Positions 42,693-50,577 are shown, numbered from the stretch's first letter. The stretch: 64,000 nucleotides of DNA from JBCCXZ01 sp965228005 (GCA_965228005.1 CBDDGV010000003.1:930001-994000); one strand, 5' to 3'. Program-made: numbers and translations. Notes: a model not told the origin generated them from the letters alone.

Positions 42693-42953
42693 CCGGCAAT
42701 CCTTGCCCAACAGAACGAAAGACGATCGAAGTAGGGATCGTCTGCGGAGGTCCGCAGCGGCGAGGGAGAGTTTGTGCAGCTTCGGCAATCGACGCCGGAC
42801 AGCGCCGCAGATGTGAAGACATGGCGGTTATGCGAATTCCGCGGGTGCGTCGCTCGCCTCATCCCGGCTCAGTCAGAGCGGGGTTCCCCGCAGCTAGCGT
42901 TGTGGCCGACCAAGCTCAGCGGCTTTAACAACTCAGGAGAACTCTCGGCTCCA

Positions 42954-43550
42954 TTATGCGGCGCCCGGGAAGTACTCCGCCAAGTGGGCGCGGTAGCGTT
43001 CGAAGTCTTGCTCCACCTGCGGGTTCTTCATCACGTCGTAGCAGGCGAAGGTGGGCAGCGGCTCCATGCCGAAGAACGCGAAGTTGAGGTGCATCGGCCA
43101 GAACAGGTCGTCGGGCGACTTGCCGGCGAAGAACATTTGTGCGGGGTCGTTGAACGACTCCCGCGGCGCGTTGAACGTGAGCGAGAGCATGTACCGCTTG
43201 CCGCCGAGCGTGCCGCCGGAGCCGTACTGCTTGGTCGGGTCGCTGCGGGTGCGGCCGTCGCCGCTGCAGAGGCGGCCGTCCATGCCGAAGGAGTAGACGA
43301 AGTCCATGTACTTCTTGAAGCTCCAGGGGACTCCCATCCAGTTGACGGGGCTCTGCAGGAGCACCGCGTCGGCCCACTGGTGGTTCTCGATCTCCTGGTC
43401 GACCGACCAGTCGTCTTTCATCGTGGTCAGCCTGGTTTCGTAGCCCGCCGCGGAGAGGTGCTGCCGGGCGATGTCGACCATCGACGCGTTAAGCCGGCCC
43501 TTGGCGAACTCGTACTCTTCGTGGGCGTTGATCAGAAAGACGTTCTTCAT
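42954..43550 (-). CDS. NAD(P)H-dependent flavodoxin-fold oxidoreductase (MdaB/quinone reductase-like)
   Basis: 198 residues. FMN/FAD-binding flavodoxin-like fold: VFLINAHEEYEFAKGRLN (phosphate loop region), LLQSPVNWMGVPWSFKKYMDFVYSFGM (isoalloxazine contact), GGKRYMLSLTFNAPRESF and FFGMEPLPTFACYDVMKNPQ. It is most like MdaB-type quinone reductases. It is the last of three same-strand genes (monooxygenase-SDR-MdaB) opposite the TetR gene at 44905, fitting a detoxification or aromatic/quinone stress set. Confidence 0.87.
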   Translation of the reverse strand: MKNVFLINAHEEYEFAKGRLNASMVDIARQHLSAAGYETRLTTMKDDWSVDQEIENHQWADAVLLQSPVNWMGVPWSFKKYMDFVYSFGMDGRLCSGDGRTRSDPTKQYGSGGTLGGKRYMLSLTFNAPRESFNDPAQMFFAGKSPDDLFWPMHLNFAFFGMEPLPTFACYDVMKNPQVEQDFERYRAHLAEYFPGAA

Positions 43551-43628
43551 GGCTGTTCCGGGATACGGGTGCTGAAGGGGCGGGCTGTGTGGCGCCGACG
43601 CCCGCCGTGCGGTTTTGGGCGAACGGCT

Positions 43629-44423
43629 TTAGACCTGGAGCTCCCAGAGCTTGGCCTGGTAGTCCTTGCAGCCCTGGATGACCTCGTCGGGGCAGACCGT
43701 GCGGAAGGCGTGGTGCTCCTGCGGGATGACCTCGACCATCTTGTCGATCATGATCTGCGGGTCGAACTCGAGGTCGGACCCCTTGAAGTCTTCCTGGATT
43801 TTGCGGATCGGTCCCTCCGGCGTAAAGTTCGACTTCGGGTCGTACCACTGGTCGAGCGTGTCGTACATGCGGTGGTTGAAGCCGGTGGAGAAGGGGCCCG
43901 GGTTGATGGTGCAGACCTGCACGCCGGTGCCTTCGAGCTCTTCGCGCATCAGCTGGACGATCGCCTCCAAGGCGTGCTTCGAATCGCAGTAGGGCGCCAG
44001 GAACGGGAAGGTGGAGAAGCCGACGATCGACGACGTGAAGACGACCTTGCCGCGGCCGCGCTGGACGAACTTGCGGACGAAGGGCTGGGTGAACCGCAGG
44101 TTCTCGAAGACGTTGACGTCGAACACGCGCTTCACTCGCTCGACGGGGATCTCGGAGATGGGGCCGGTCTCGCCGGTGGCGGCGTTGTTCACCAGGATGT
44201 CGATGTCGTAAGACTGGGCCACGCGGTGGTCGTCTTCGTTGAGCAGGTCGATCTTGAGGACTTCCAACTCAACGCCCGCGGCTTCGGCGTCGCGCATCAG
44301 GACGGTCGCCTGCGGCCAGACCTCGACGCCCGCGATGACGCGGTGGCCCGCGTTCGCCAAGCCGAGTGCTACGCCGTGACCGAAGCCGGAGCCGGCGCCG
44401 GTGATCAGGATGGTCTTGCTCAT
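43629..44423 (-). CDS. Short-chain dehydrogenase/reductase
   Basis: 264 residues of classical SDR form: the cofactor loop TGAGSGFGHGVA, DILVNNAATGETG, catalytic Ser in FTSSIVGFSTFP and the Tyr-Lys pair in YCDSKHALEA, then INPGPFSTGFN. An acidic residue after strand 2 is not obvious (GVEVWPQA), so NADH/NADPH preference is open. 49 bp downstream of the monooxygenase gene and probably in the same transcript. Confidence 0.92.
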   Translation of the reverse strand: MSKTILITGAGSGFGHGVALGLANAGHRVIAGVEVWPQATVLMRDAEAAGVELEVLKIDLLNEDDHRVAQSYDIDILVNNAATGETGPISEIPVERVKRVFDVNVFENLRFTQPFVRKFVQRGRGKVVFTSSIVGFSTFPFLAPYCDSKHALEAIVQLMREELEGTGVQVCTINPGPFSTGFNHRMYDTLDQWYDPKSNFTPEGPIRKIQEDFKGSDLEFDPQIMIDKMVEVIPQEHHAFRTVCPDEVIQGCKDYQAKLWELQV

Positions 44424-44472
44424 CGCAGTTCTCTCCGTTCGTTGGTTGGTGTTGGTTTGGTCGTGGGCCGGG

Positions 44473-44769
44473 TCAGATGACCTTTTTGGTTTTGAAAATG
44501 GCGGGCTGCTCTTGGAGGACCGGGCCGAGCGACTCGAGGGCGTTCTTCAGGTGCGGGGTCTGCCAGTGGCTGGCCTCGGCGTCGGTGTCGACCCACCGCT
44601 CGAACGAGACGACGGTCCCCGCCTCGGAGGCGTCGCGGTAGAAGCCGTACTCGATGCAGCCGTGCTCTTGGCGGGTGGCGTCGGCCAGGCCTTGGAGGGT
44701 GCTGAGCAGGGTGTCTTCCTGGCCCTGTTTGGCCTTGAGCACCGCGATGGTGTAGGTGTTCTGGTGCAC
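44473..44769 (-). CDS. Antibiotic biosynthesis monooxygenase (ABM) domain protein
   Basis: 98 residues with the dimeric alpha-beta barrel pattern of YgiN-like quinol monooxygenases: TIAVLKAKQGQEDTLLSTLQ, HGCIEYGFYRDASEAGTVVSFERW and ASHWQTPHLKNAL. No metal or flavin is needed in this family. First gene of the minus-strand set controlled from the palindromes at 44838-44893. Confidence 0.9.
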   Translation of the reverse strand: MHQNTYTIAVLKAKQGQEDTLLSTLQGLADATRQEHGCIEYGFYRDASEAGTVVSFERWVDTDAEASHWQTPHLKNALESLGPVLQEQPAIFKTKKVI

Positions 44770-44837
44770 GCTAACTCCCTTCTGTTGATGGGGATTTGGG
44801 GATTCTCACGTGTCCGGGGCCTCGGGCCCCGCATTAA

Positions 44838-44851
44838 ACCAACCGGTTGGT
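44838..44851. promoter_or_regulatory. Candidate TetR operator 1
   Basis: Perfect 14-bp palindrome ACCAACCGGTTGGT between the divergent ABM gene and tetR gene. A second near-identical site lies 42 bp away. Confidence 0.8.
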
Positions 44852-44879
44852 AGATTATCGGTTCGGCGTTTGTGTGTCA

Positions 44880-44893
44880 ACCAACCGATTGGT
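44880..44893. promoter_or_regulatory. Candidate TetR operator 2
   Basis: ACCAACCGATTGGT, the same palindrome with one changed base, ending 11 bp before the tetR ATG. Its position would let the repressor block its own gene. Confidence 0.8.
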
Positions 44894-44904
44894 AGAATAG
44901 GCCC

Positions 44905-45465
44905 ATGCGAGAGAAACTCCTCGACGCCGCCGAGCAGATGGTCCAACGCAGGGGGCTCAGCGCGGTCACTTTCCAGGACCTGGCGGACGCGGTCGGCCTG
45001 CGGAAGCCGAGCGTGTTCCACCACATCAAGAACAAGGAAGAGCTGTCGCTGGCGCTGATCGAGCGGTGCGGGTCGAAGCACGGACCGGCCTACGCCGAGG
45101 TGGCGGAGGGGGACCTGCCGGCGCCGGAGAAGCTCAAGGGACTCGCGGGCGTGTTCGAGGACGGGCTGCAGAACGAGCGGCCGTGCCTGCTGGCGGCGCT
45201 GGGCGCCGGGCAGGAGTCGCTCTCCGAAGAAGCCCGGCAGGAGCTTTCCAAGATGGCGTCCGCGGCGGTGGGGCGGTTCGCGACGGTGTTTGCCCAGGGG
45301 CGTGAGGAGGGGTCGCTCGAATTCGACAGCAGCCCCGACCACGCGGCGATGGGGTTCTTCGCCATGCTCCAGGGTCTACAAACCCTGTGCCGGTCGAGCG
45401 GCGATAACTCCGCCTTCAAGCAGGCCGCGGAGGCTTACGTCGACTCGATCACCCGCGGCGGTTAG
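44905..45465 (+). CDS. TetR/AcrR-family repressor
   Basis: 186 residues. The N-terminal HTH is clear: LLDAAEQMVQRRGLSAVTFQ, DLADAVGLRKPSVFHHIKNKEELSLALIER. The C-terminal ligand domain is TetR_C-like. Two 14-bp palindromes just upstream are its likely operators, giving control of itself and of the divergent ABM-SDR-MdaB genes. Its last codons overlap the truncated hydrolase fragment by 4 bp (convergent). Confidence 0.93.
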   Translation: MREKLLDAAEQMVQRRGLSAVTFQDLADAVGLRKPSVFHHIKNKEELSLALIERCGSKHGPAYAEVAEGDLPAPEKLKGLAGVFEDGLQNERPCLLAALGAGQESLSEEARQELSKMASAAVGRFATVFAQGREEGSLEFDSSPDHAAMGFFAMLQGLQTLCRSSGDNSAFKQAAEAYVDSITRGG

Positions 45466-45647
45466 TCGACGATCGCGTCGTACACCAGCCGCTGGACGGT
45501 TTCCTTGAGCAGGAACGTGAACGGCATCTTCTGCGAGAGGGCCACCACGGCCAACTCGTCCTCGGGCGAGACCCAGAAGTGGGTGCTGGCGGCGCCGTCC
45601 CAGCCGTACTCGCCTAAGGGGTACTTCTCGGTGTAGTCTGCGCTCAT
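45462..45647 (-). pseudogene. Orphan 3' fragment of a serine-hydrolase (beta-lactamase-like) gene
   Basis: The last 49 residues (EYGWDGAASTHFWVSPEDEL to the end) are almost identical to the C-terminus of the intact hydrolase at 47505-48803. Over roughly 148 bp ending at the stop codon I count six or seven base differences, about 95% identity. Upstream of that the match falls off sharply (SADYTEKYPLG here, RTDYNKQSALA there). No catalytic part is present. It is a leftover of a duplicated or interrupted gene. Confidence 0.85.
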
Positions 45648-45686
45648 GGCATCAGAGCGGGCTGTCGAGCTTGCCTGAGGTGCGAT

Positions 45687-46637
45687 CTACGGTGGAGCTT
45701 GTGCTCGTCGTTCACCATGAGCGCTAAGAAGACGCGCGAGACAGGGCTCTACTTCACGGTCACGGAACTGGAATCCGTGATCGGTCAGTTTCTTCGGCTC
45801 GACACGCTGCCCGGCAAGGATGAGTTCGGTAGCGGCTTGGCCCATAACGAGTCGGGCTGCGACACTTGGCATCGGGAGTAAGCTGGGTCGGCCTAGGGCC
45901 TTTCCTAACGCTTTCATCACTTCTGTGTTGGTGCATGCGCCTGGAGAGACAAAGTTCACGGGGCCGTTCACCTTGGGGTTCTCTAGGAGGAACACGATCC
46001 CGGCTACAACATCGTCGAGGCTGATCCACGGCATGATTTGGCGACCCGTTCCCTGCTGGCCTCCCAGGAAGGCGCGGAACAGCGGGAGCAGGCCCTCGAG
46101 GGCTCCGCCACTGCTATGCAGTACGACTCCTAAACGCATCAGCGCCACCGGGGCGCCGGCGTCGACTGCGGGTTGAGCAGCTTCTTCCCACGAGGTGATC
46201 AACTCGTGCAGGTAACAAGCCTCCCCGCCCGGCAGCGGCTTGTCTCCTTCGACAAAAGGGTGGTGATCCTCGCGGTAGATTCCGTAGGCGTGAACCGAGG
46301 AGGCCGTGACGAGGCGGATACTTGGGTTCTCGGCGACGAGCCTCGCGCAGGTCTCGGTGGACTTGACCCTGCTATCGGTCATCGTGCGCTTGTAGGCCGG
46401 CGTCCATCTCCGGTCCATCACCCCAGCCCCAGCCAGATTTACGACAGCGGCGAGATCGGTCGTATCCGTCTCGGAGAAAGCCTGCCAGTCGATGCTTGCG
46501 GATGCAGCAGGGAAGCGGGACCGGAGGCCCTGAGGGCTCCGGCCGACCACGGTGATCGACCAGTCGTCCGCCTGGAGCCTCTCGAATAGCTTCGATCCCA
46601 CCAGACCGCTAGCGCCGCAGATCGCCACTTTCTTCAT
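45687..46637 (-). CDS. TIGR01777-type NAD(P)-dependent epimerase/SDR (YfcH-like)
   Basis: 316 residues from the ATG at 46637. The extended-SDR signature KVAICGASGLVGSKLFERL opens the protein. Family blocks are VVNLAGAGVMDRRWTPAYK (with S-R-V later), SSVHAYGIY, WEEAAQPAVDAGAPVALMRLGVVL, IMPWISLDDVVAGIVFLL and GPVNFVSPG. The substrate of this family is unknown. It follows a TetR gene (116-bp gap containing a candidate operator). The pair lies between two copies of a hydrolase 3' end and appears less GC-rich than its neighbours. The frame upstream of 46637 is not family-like. Confidence 0.88.
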   Translation of the reverse strand: MKKVAICGASGLVGSKLFERLQADDWSITVVGRSPQGLRSRFPAASASIDWQAFSETDTTDLAAVVNLAGAGVMDRRWTPAYKRTMTDSRVKSTETCARLVAENPSIRLVTASSVHAYGIYREDHHPFVEGDKPLPGGEACYLHELITSWEEAAQPAVDAGAPVALMRLGVVLHSSGGALEGLLPLFRAFLGGQQGTGRQIMPWISLDDVVAGIVFLLENPKVNGPVNFVSPGACTNTEVMKALGKALGRPSLLPMPSVAARLVMGQAATELILAGQRVEPKKLTDHGFQFRDREVEPCLARLLSAHGERRAQAPP

Positions 46638-46698
46638 GCAGTGCCCCTCGAGTTTCCGGATGTGCCTCCCGTTCAGGATCAGAATAGAGCCCTCCGGC

Positions 46699-46724
46699 AA
46701 TTTGTCAACACTCGAAGACAAATT
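46699..46724. promoter_or_regulatory. Candidate operator upstream of the epimerase gene
   Basis: Inverted repeat AATTTGTC - 10 bp - GACAAATT in the gap between the TetR gene (stop at 46754) and the epimerase ATG (46637). The size suits a dimeric HTH repressor such as the adjacent TetR. Confidence 0.55.
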
Positions 46725-46753
46725 CGCATGGCAAGGAGAACCTCGAACGCTGC

Positions 46754-47338
46754 TCACTTGAGGGCATCAACAGCCTGTCGTGCGATGTCTCGCACAACAC
46801 CGGTCTCGAACTTGCTTCGCTTGAGCATCATGATGGCCACGTGGGCGGCCATGAGCGCACGCGCATGGCGGCGTTCCCCTGAGGCATCGGCGGAGAGCTC
46901 TCCGTCGAGCACTGCCCGACGGAGCGCCAGGCGGTAGGCCTTTTCGATCCTAGAGAGGTAGGCTCGCACGAGAATTGCGACTTCTTCGTCGGCCATCGCT
47001 TCTCTATCCTGTGCGGTTGTGCAGATGAGGCAGCCCCATCCACCTTCTTCACCGCCCAACTCGACCAGGCCGACCAGTGTCCTGCGGATATCGGAAATGC
47101 CGGACTTACCGTTCTCCAGTCCATCAAGAGTGTGGAGAGCTGCGGCTTCGCTGAAATCACGGAGCGCCTGTAGGAAGACGCCCTTCTTGTTCCCGTAGTC
47201 TCGCAGGAATTGACGCGGGTCCATGCCGGTAGCCTGTCGAAGATCCGCCAAGGACGTACGGCTGAAGCCCTTCTGCCAGAAACAGCGATAAGTGGCGTAG
47301 CGCACTTCGTCGCTGTCGTGCTCTCGTGGACGGGGCAT
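46754..47338 (-). CDS. TetR-family regulator (second)
   Basis: 194 residues. HTH region VRYATYRCFWQKGFSRTSLA, DLRQATGMDPRQFLRDYGNKKGVFLQAL; the C-terminal part has the GCLICTTAQDREAMADEEV stretch typical of TetR_C regulators of the YxaF/LmrA kind. It is upstream of the TIGR01777 gene on the same strand and is probably its regulator. It is unrelated in detail to the TetR at 44905. Confidence 0.9.
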   Translation of the reverse strand: MPRPREHDSDEVRYATYRCFWQKGFSRTSLADLRQATGMDPRQFLRDYGNKKGVFLQALRDFSEAAALHTLDGLENGKSGISDIRRTLVGLVELGGEEGGWGCLICTTAQDREAMADEEVAILVRAYLSRIEKAYRLALRRAVLDGELSADASGERRHARALMAAHVAIMMLKRSKFETGVVRDIARQAVDALK

Positions 47339-47504
47339 GGGCTAATCAGAGCCGGGTTGGATGGCGCCCGGGACTATCGCTTGAGGCAGATGAGTGTGCT
47401 TCTGAATATACACTAGAGCGCACGTCACCGAAGCGGAGCGGCTTGACCGCCGTTACCGTCGGTAAACACGCCGCCGTAGACGCTACGAGTCCGTGCGGCA
47501 CGCA

Positions 47505-48803
47505 CTAGTCCTCGATCGCGTCGTACACCAGCGGCTGGACCGTTTCCTTGAGCAGGAACGTGAACGGCATCTTCTGCGAGAGGGCCACCACGGCCAGCTC
47601 GTCCTCGGGCGAGACCCAGAAATGGGTGCTGGCGGCGCCGTCCCAGCCGTACTCGGCGAGCGCGGACTGCTTGTTGTAGTCGGTGCGTTCGACAACGACG
47701 TAGAAGCCTAGGCCGAAGCCGACCCCGGGGCGGACGCCCATCACGTCCAGCGGGTAGGCGACGTCGGGGAGTTGGTTGCGGGTCATCTCGGCAACCGATT
47801 CCGGCTGGAGCAGGCGGGCGCCGTTGAGTTCGCCTCCGTTTAGAAGCATCTGCAAGAAGCAGAGGTAGTCGCCGGCGGTGGAGACCAGCCCGCCGCCGCC
47901 GGAGAGCAGCAGCGGCTTGTAGCGGTACCTGCTAACAGCGCCGACGTCGATCGGCGTGAGCCCTTCGCCGCTGGGCTTGTTGCCGTAGTTGGTGGCGAGC
48001 CGGTCGGCCGTTTCCTCGGGGGCGTAGAACCCGGTGTCTTCCATGCCGAGGGGGGTGAAGATGCGTTCGGCGAAGAAGCGGTCGAGCGTGGTGCCCGATG
48101 TCACCTCCACGAGCCGCCCGAGCACGTCGGTGGCGACGCTGTAATTGAAGCGGCTGCGGGGCTGGTAGAGCAGGGGGAGCTTCGCCAACCGGTCGACCGT
48201 TTGTTCGAGGTTGAGCATCGGCGACATGACGCCCGCCTTGCGGTAGAGCTTGTCCACGGGCGTGTCGCCAAAGATGCCGTAGGTGAGCCCGGCGGTGTGG
48301 CGGAGCAAGTCGCGGACCGTGGCGGGGGTTTGCAGGTCTTCGGCTTGGATGTCGTCGCCCTCGCCGGAGGCGTAGACCTCGACGCCCTCGAACTGCGGCA
48401 GGTGCTGGGCGACGGGGTCGTCCAGCGAGAGCTTGCCCTCTTCGACCAGCATCATGACGGCGACGCTGGTGACGGGCTTCGACATCGAGTAGATGCGGAG
48501 GATCGAGTCGGTCTCGAGCTGATCACCGTCTTCGAGGTCGGCCGAGCCGGCGGCTTCGAGCAGGACCAGCTTCCCGCGGCGGGCGACGCCGACGACGGCG
48601 CCGGCGATGGCCTGCTCGTCGACGTGCTCTTGAATGGCGGGCAGGATGCGGTCGAGCTTCTCGGCCGACATGCCGACCGACACGGGGTCGGCCAGAGGCA
48701 GGAGAGTCGGCTCCGCGGGGGCGGCCGTCTGCGAGAGGGCGGCGGGATGCCAACTGCTGAGGAGGAGCAGCAGCACGGTTGGGATGGTGGCTCGTCGGCT
48801 CAT
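47505..48803 (-). CDS. Secreted serine hydrolase, beta-lactamase/penicillin-binding fold
   Basis: 432 residues from the ATG at 48803 (MSRRATIPTVLLLLLSSWHP, a signal peptide). Class C beta-lactamase/esterase motifs: the S-x-x-K in RIYSMSKPVTSVAVMML, the Tyr motif in LFNYSV-type FNYSVATDVLGRLVE, and a late GWDGAASTHFWVSPED (in place of K-T-G). It probably hydrolyses an ester or a peptidoglycan-related substrate in the periplasm. Its last 150 bp are duplicated at 45462. The longer frame up to 49025 only reads through the antisense of tRNA-Gly. Confidence 0.88.
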   Translation of the reverse strand: MSRRATIPTVLLLLLSSWHPAALSQTAAPAEPTLLPLADPVSVGMSAEKLDRILPAIQEHVDEQAIAGAVVGVARRGKLVLLEAAGSADLEDGDQLETDSILRIYSMSKPVTSVAVMMLVEEGKLSLDDPVAQHLPQFEGVEVYASGEGDDIQAEDLQTPATVRDLLRHTAGLTYGIFGDTPVDKLYRKAGVMSPMLNLEQTVDRLAKLPLLYQPRSRFNYSVATDVLGRLVEVTSGTTLDRFFAERIFTPLGMEDTGFYAPEETADRLATNYGNKPSGEGLTPIDVGAVSRYRYKPLLLSGGGGLVSTAGDYLCFLQMLLNGGELNGARLLQPESVAEMTRNQLPDVAYPLDVMGVRPGVGFGLGFYVVVERTDYNKQSALAEYGWDGAASTHFWVSPEDELAVVALSQKMPFTFLLKETVQPLVYDAIED

Positions 48804-48864
48804 GGCTCTTGGTACGGAGTAGGCGGGGAGTTGGACGGGAACAGATTCCGCGTGCCAACCGTTA

Positions 48865-48888
48865 TCGGCCGCGGAGGGGCCTCCTACA
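48865..48888. repeat. Palindromic unit of the GTAGGAGG family
   Basis: On the minus strand: GTAGGAGG, a small GGCC-GGCC hairpin, then CCGATAAC. Built like the units at 27971-27996 and 55894-55966. Confidence 0.55.
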
Positions 48889-48959
48889 AGCGGTCGGCTT
48901 GCCGGGTCTTGGGCCTCCTTCCGCCCCCCCTGGGCGAGGCCTACAATAAAGAGTCTGTC

Positions 48960-49030
48960 GCGGGTGTAGTTCAATGGTAGAACGAAAGCTTCCCAAGCTT
49001 TAGACGAGGGTTCGATTCCCTTCACCCGCT
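48960..49030 (+). tRNA. tRNA-Gly (anticodon CCC)
   Basis: 71-nt cloverleaf: acceptor GCGGGTG/CACCCGC, D arm GTTCAATGGTAGAAC, anticodon stem AAAGC/GCTTT with loop TTCCCAA (anticodon CCC), T arm AGGGTTCGATTCCCT. CCA is not encoded. It decodes GGG glycine codons. Confidence 0.93.
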
Positions 49031-49202
49031 TTTTCCAGCCGTTAGCTATGAGCCGTTAGCTCTTGGCTTCTTCTTGGCTGGGATTTCTTTTCCCGGCCCC
49101 GCGTAACACCTCCGGGTGCCCTGCGCTTGTTCTCTTGGGGGCGGTCTCTGCCGCTTCTTTTTCAACGAGTTTCTGGCAATCCACGAGCAGGGGAGGGTAG
49201 GT

Positions 49203-49703
49203 ATGGTCGCGCCGGCGGATCGGTTAGGGGCGGTGTTTTCGGAGTCGCGTCGGGGCTGGGCCGGGTGGCCCGGGGACGCGGCGGGGCCGGATCGCAGGGC
49301 GAGCGATCAGGACACGGTGCGGTTCGTGCGTTACCTCCGCTGCGGGGCGGCGTGCGTGATGGGCGCCGACGGCGCGGTGCTGTACGTGCGGCTGCCGGAC
49401 GGGCGGACGGTGCGGGCCCCGGCGGGGCGGGTGATCCGGCGGGCGGTCGACGCGCCGCGGGGCGGGGTGGCGATCCAGTTCGGCGACTCCGACCGCGACG
49501 GCGGCGGCACGCAGCAACTGCGCGTGTACGACCGTTTCGGCCGCTTGGCGTCGGTGCTCGACTTTGCCGAGGGCTGTGCGGCGGCGATCTACACCGAGTA
49601 CACGCACCGCAAGGTCTACCGGCTGCACCGCGACCCGCGGGGCTCGGTGCGGGTGACGGCGAGCTGGTCGCTGCCGGCGGAAGACGGGAGGGCGTCGGGA
49701 TGA
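49203..49703 (+). CDS. Hypothetical protein
   Basis: 166 residues from the ATG at 49203 (MVAPADRLGAVFSE), preceded by GGGAGGG. A basic, Arg/Gly-rich protein with a beta-strand pattern: RFVRYLRCGAACVMGADGAV, LPDGRTVRAPAGRVIRRAV and YDRFGRLASVLDF. No membrane segment and no known domain. The next gene starts within its stop codon (ATGA overlap), so they form a two-gene operon with the membrane protein. Confidence 0.6.
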   Translation: MVAPADRLGAVFSESRRGWAGWPGDAAGPDRRASDQDTVRFVRYLRCGAACVMGADGAVLYVRLPDGRTVRAPAGRVIRRAVDAPRGGVAIQFGDSDRDGGGTQQLRVYDRFGRLASVLDFAEGCAAAIYTEYTHRKVYRLHRDPRGSVRVTASWSLPAEDGRASG

Positions 49704-50014
49704 ACCGTCTGCGGGCCAGATTGTGGCGGCCGCTCTACCTGCCGACCGGGCGGGGTCTGCCGTGCGGGATCGTGCCGCAAGCGGCGGCGGTGGCGTTGTT
49801 GGGGCTGCTGCTCGCACTGGACGTGCCGGCGGTGTCCCGGCCGCCGGTGCTGGCGGGGCTGTCGGCCGCGCTGGGGTTGTTGGCGGTGCACTTCGCCCGG
49901 CTGGCGCGGGCCGCGTGGCGTCAGTGGCTGCCGGTGGTGGGGCAGGTCTACCTGATGCTGGCGCTGCTAACGGCGCTGCTGGCGGCGGTTGCCGTTCGGG
50001 GACTATGGCTGTAG
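49700..50014 (+). CDS. Small membrane protein, operon partner
   Basis: 104 residues. The start ATG overlaps the previous stop (ATGA). Hydrophobic segments at about residues 24-42, 48-64 and 76-100 predict three membrane helices, with a basic N-terminus (MNRLRARLWR) on the cytoplasmic side. No family recognised. Tight coupling suggests a complex with the 166-residue protein. Confidence 0.6.
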   Translation: MNRLRARLWRPLYLPTGRGLPCGIVPQAAAVALLGLLLALDVPAVSRPPVLAGLSAALGLLAVHFARLARAAWRQWLPVVGQVYLMLALLTALLAAVAVRGLWL

Positions 50015-50070
50015 CGAATGCTGGGACGCCTCGAATAGCGTGGGTTCCTGGGGACTCGTAAAATGGGGGT

Positions 50071-50286
50071 ATGACTCGTGAAGCAAGACCCCAGGCCGCC
50101 CGATTGACCCGCCTCTCGGATCAGGGGCTCGAAGCCGACCTGAGTGGAACCACGGTCGAAGAGCGCTTGGGCATGATGTGGCAGTTGGCGTTGTTACGGA
50201 TATCTCTAAGGACGTCGGGTAGTTCAGGTCGCACGGAGCTACCTAGTTCTCATCCCCATCGGCCCCGGAGGGGCCACGGCGTGTAG
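50071..50286 (+). pseudogene. Truncated small conserved protein
   Basis: The first 43 residues (MTREARPQAARLTRLSDQGL, EADLSGTTVEERLGMMWQLA) look like the start of a recurrent planctomycete small protein of 70-90 residues, recalled from memory rather than searched. After QLAL the reading frame becomes Ser/Arg-rich low-complexity sequence that runs into the repeat at 50262. The gene thus seems to have lost its 3' half, probably through repeat insertion or deletion. Confidence 0.5.
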
Positions 50287-50577
50287 CCCAGGGCAAGGCC
50301 CGGGGAGCGCAGCGAACCCCGGGACGCAGCCCTGGGTTGCAGTTCAATACCTTTACTGCGGCCGAGCGGTTGGCGTGATCACGCCCGGCGGTTGATCGAG
50401 GCCGCAGTCGTCCGCGGCTCGGGGCGGTGTGGCACTGGCGTCTCGCCAGTGCGAATCCAACTTGACGCCGCACTGGCAAGATGCCAGTGCCACCCAACCA
50501 CGCGACCACATCCAACTCGGGGCGGCGCCAGCCTTCGGCCGGCTTGCCCCGGCTACACACCGTGGCCCCTCCGGGGC
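50262..50577. repeat. Composite inverted-repeat region
   Basis: Outer arms at 50262-50288 and 50551-50577 are inverted copies of one 27-bp sequence with a single mismatch (core GGGGCCACGG). Inside are the hairpins GCACTGGCG-TCT-CGCCAGTGC (50432-50452) and GCACTGGCA-AGA-TGCCAGTGC (50470-50490), members of the family at 22522 and 27892. There is no transposase. It is MITE-like in form but unproven. Confidence 0.75.

Noticed and set aside
42774..44480. 568-codon open frame on the plus strand
   Set aside because: Antisense of the MdaB-like and SDR genes, which have clear motifs in their own frames.
48804..49025. N-terminal extension of the serine hydrolase (MKGIEPSSKAW...)
   Set aside because: These codons are the antisense of tRNA-Gly and its flank; a signal peptide starts at 48803.
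50400..50550. Coding region for G-G-T-G-I-L-P-V type peptides
   Set aside because: The peptide comes from the palindromic repeat itself; it appears in several frames at several repeat copies.
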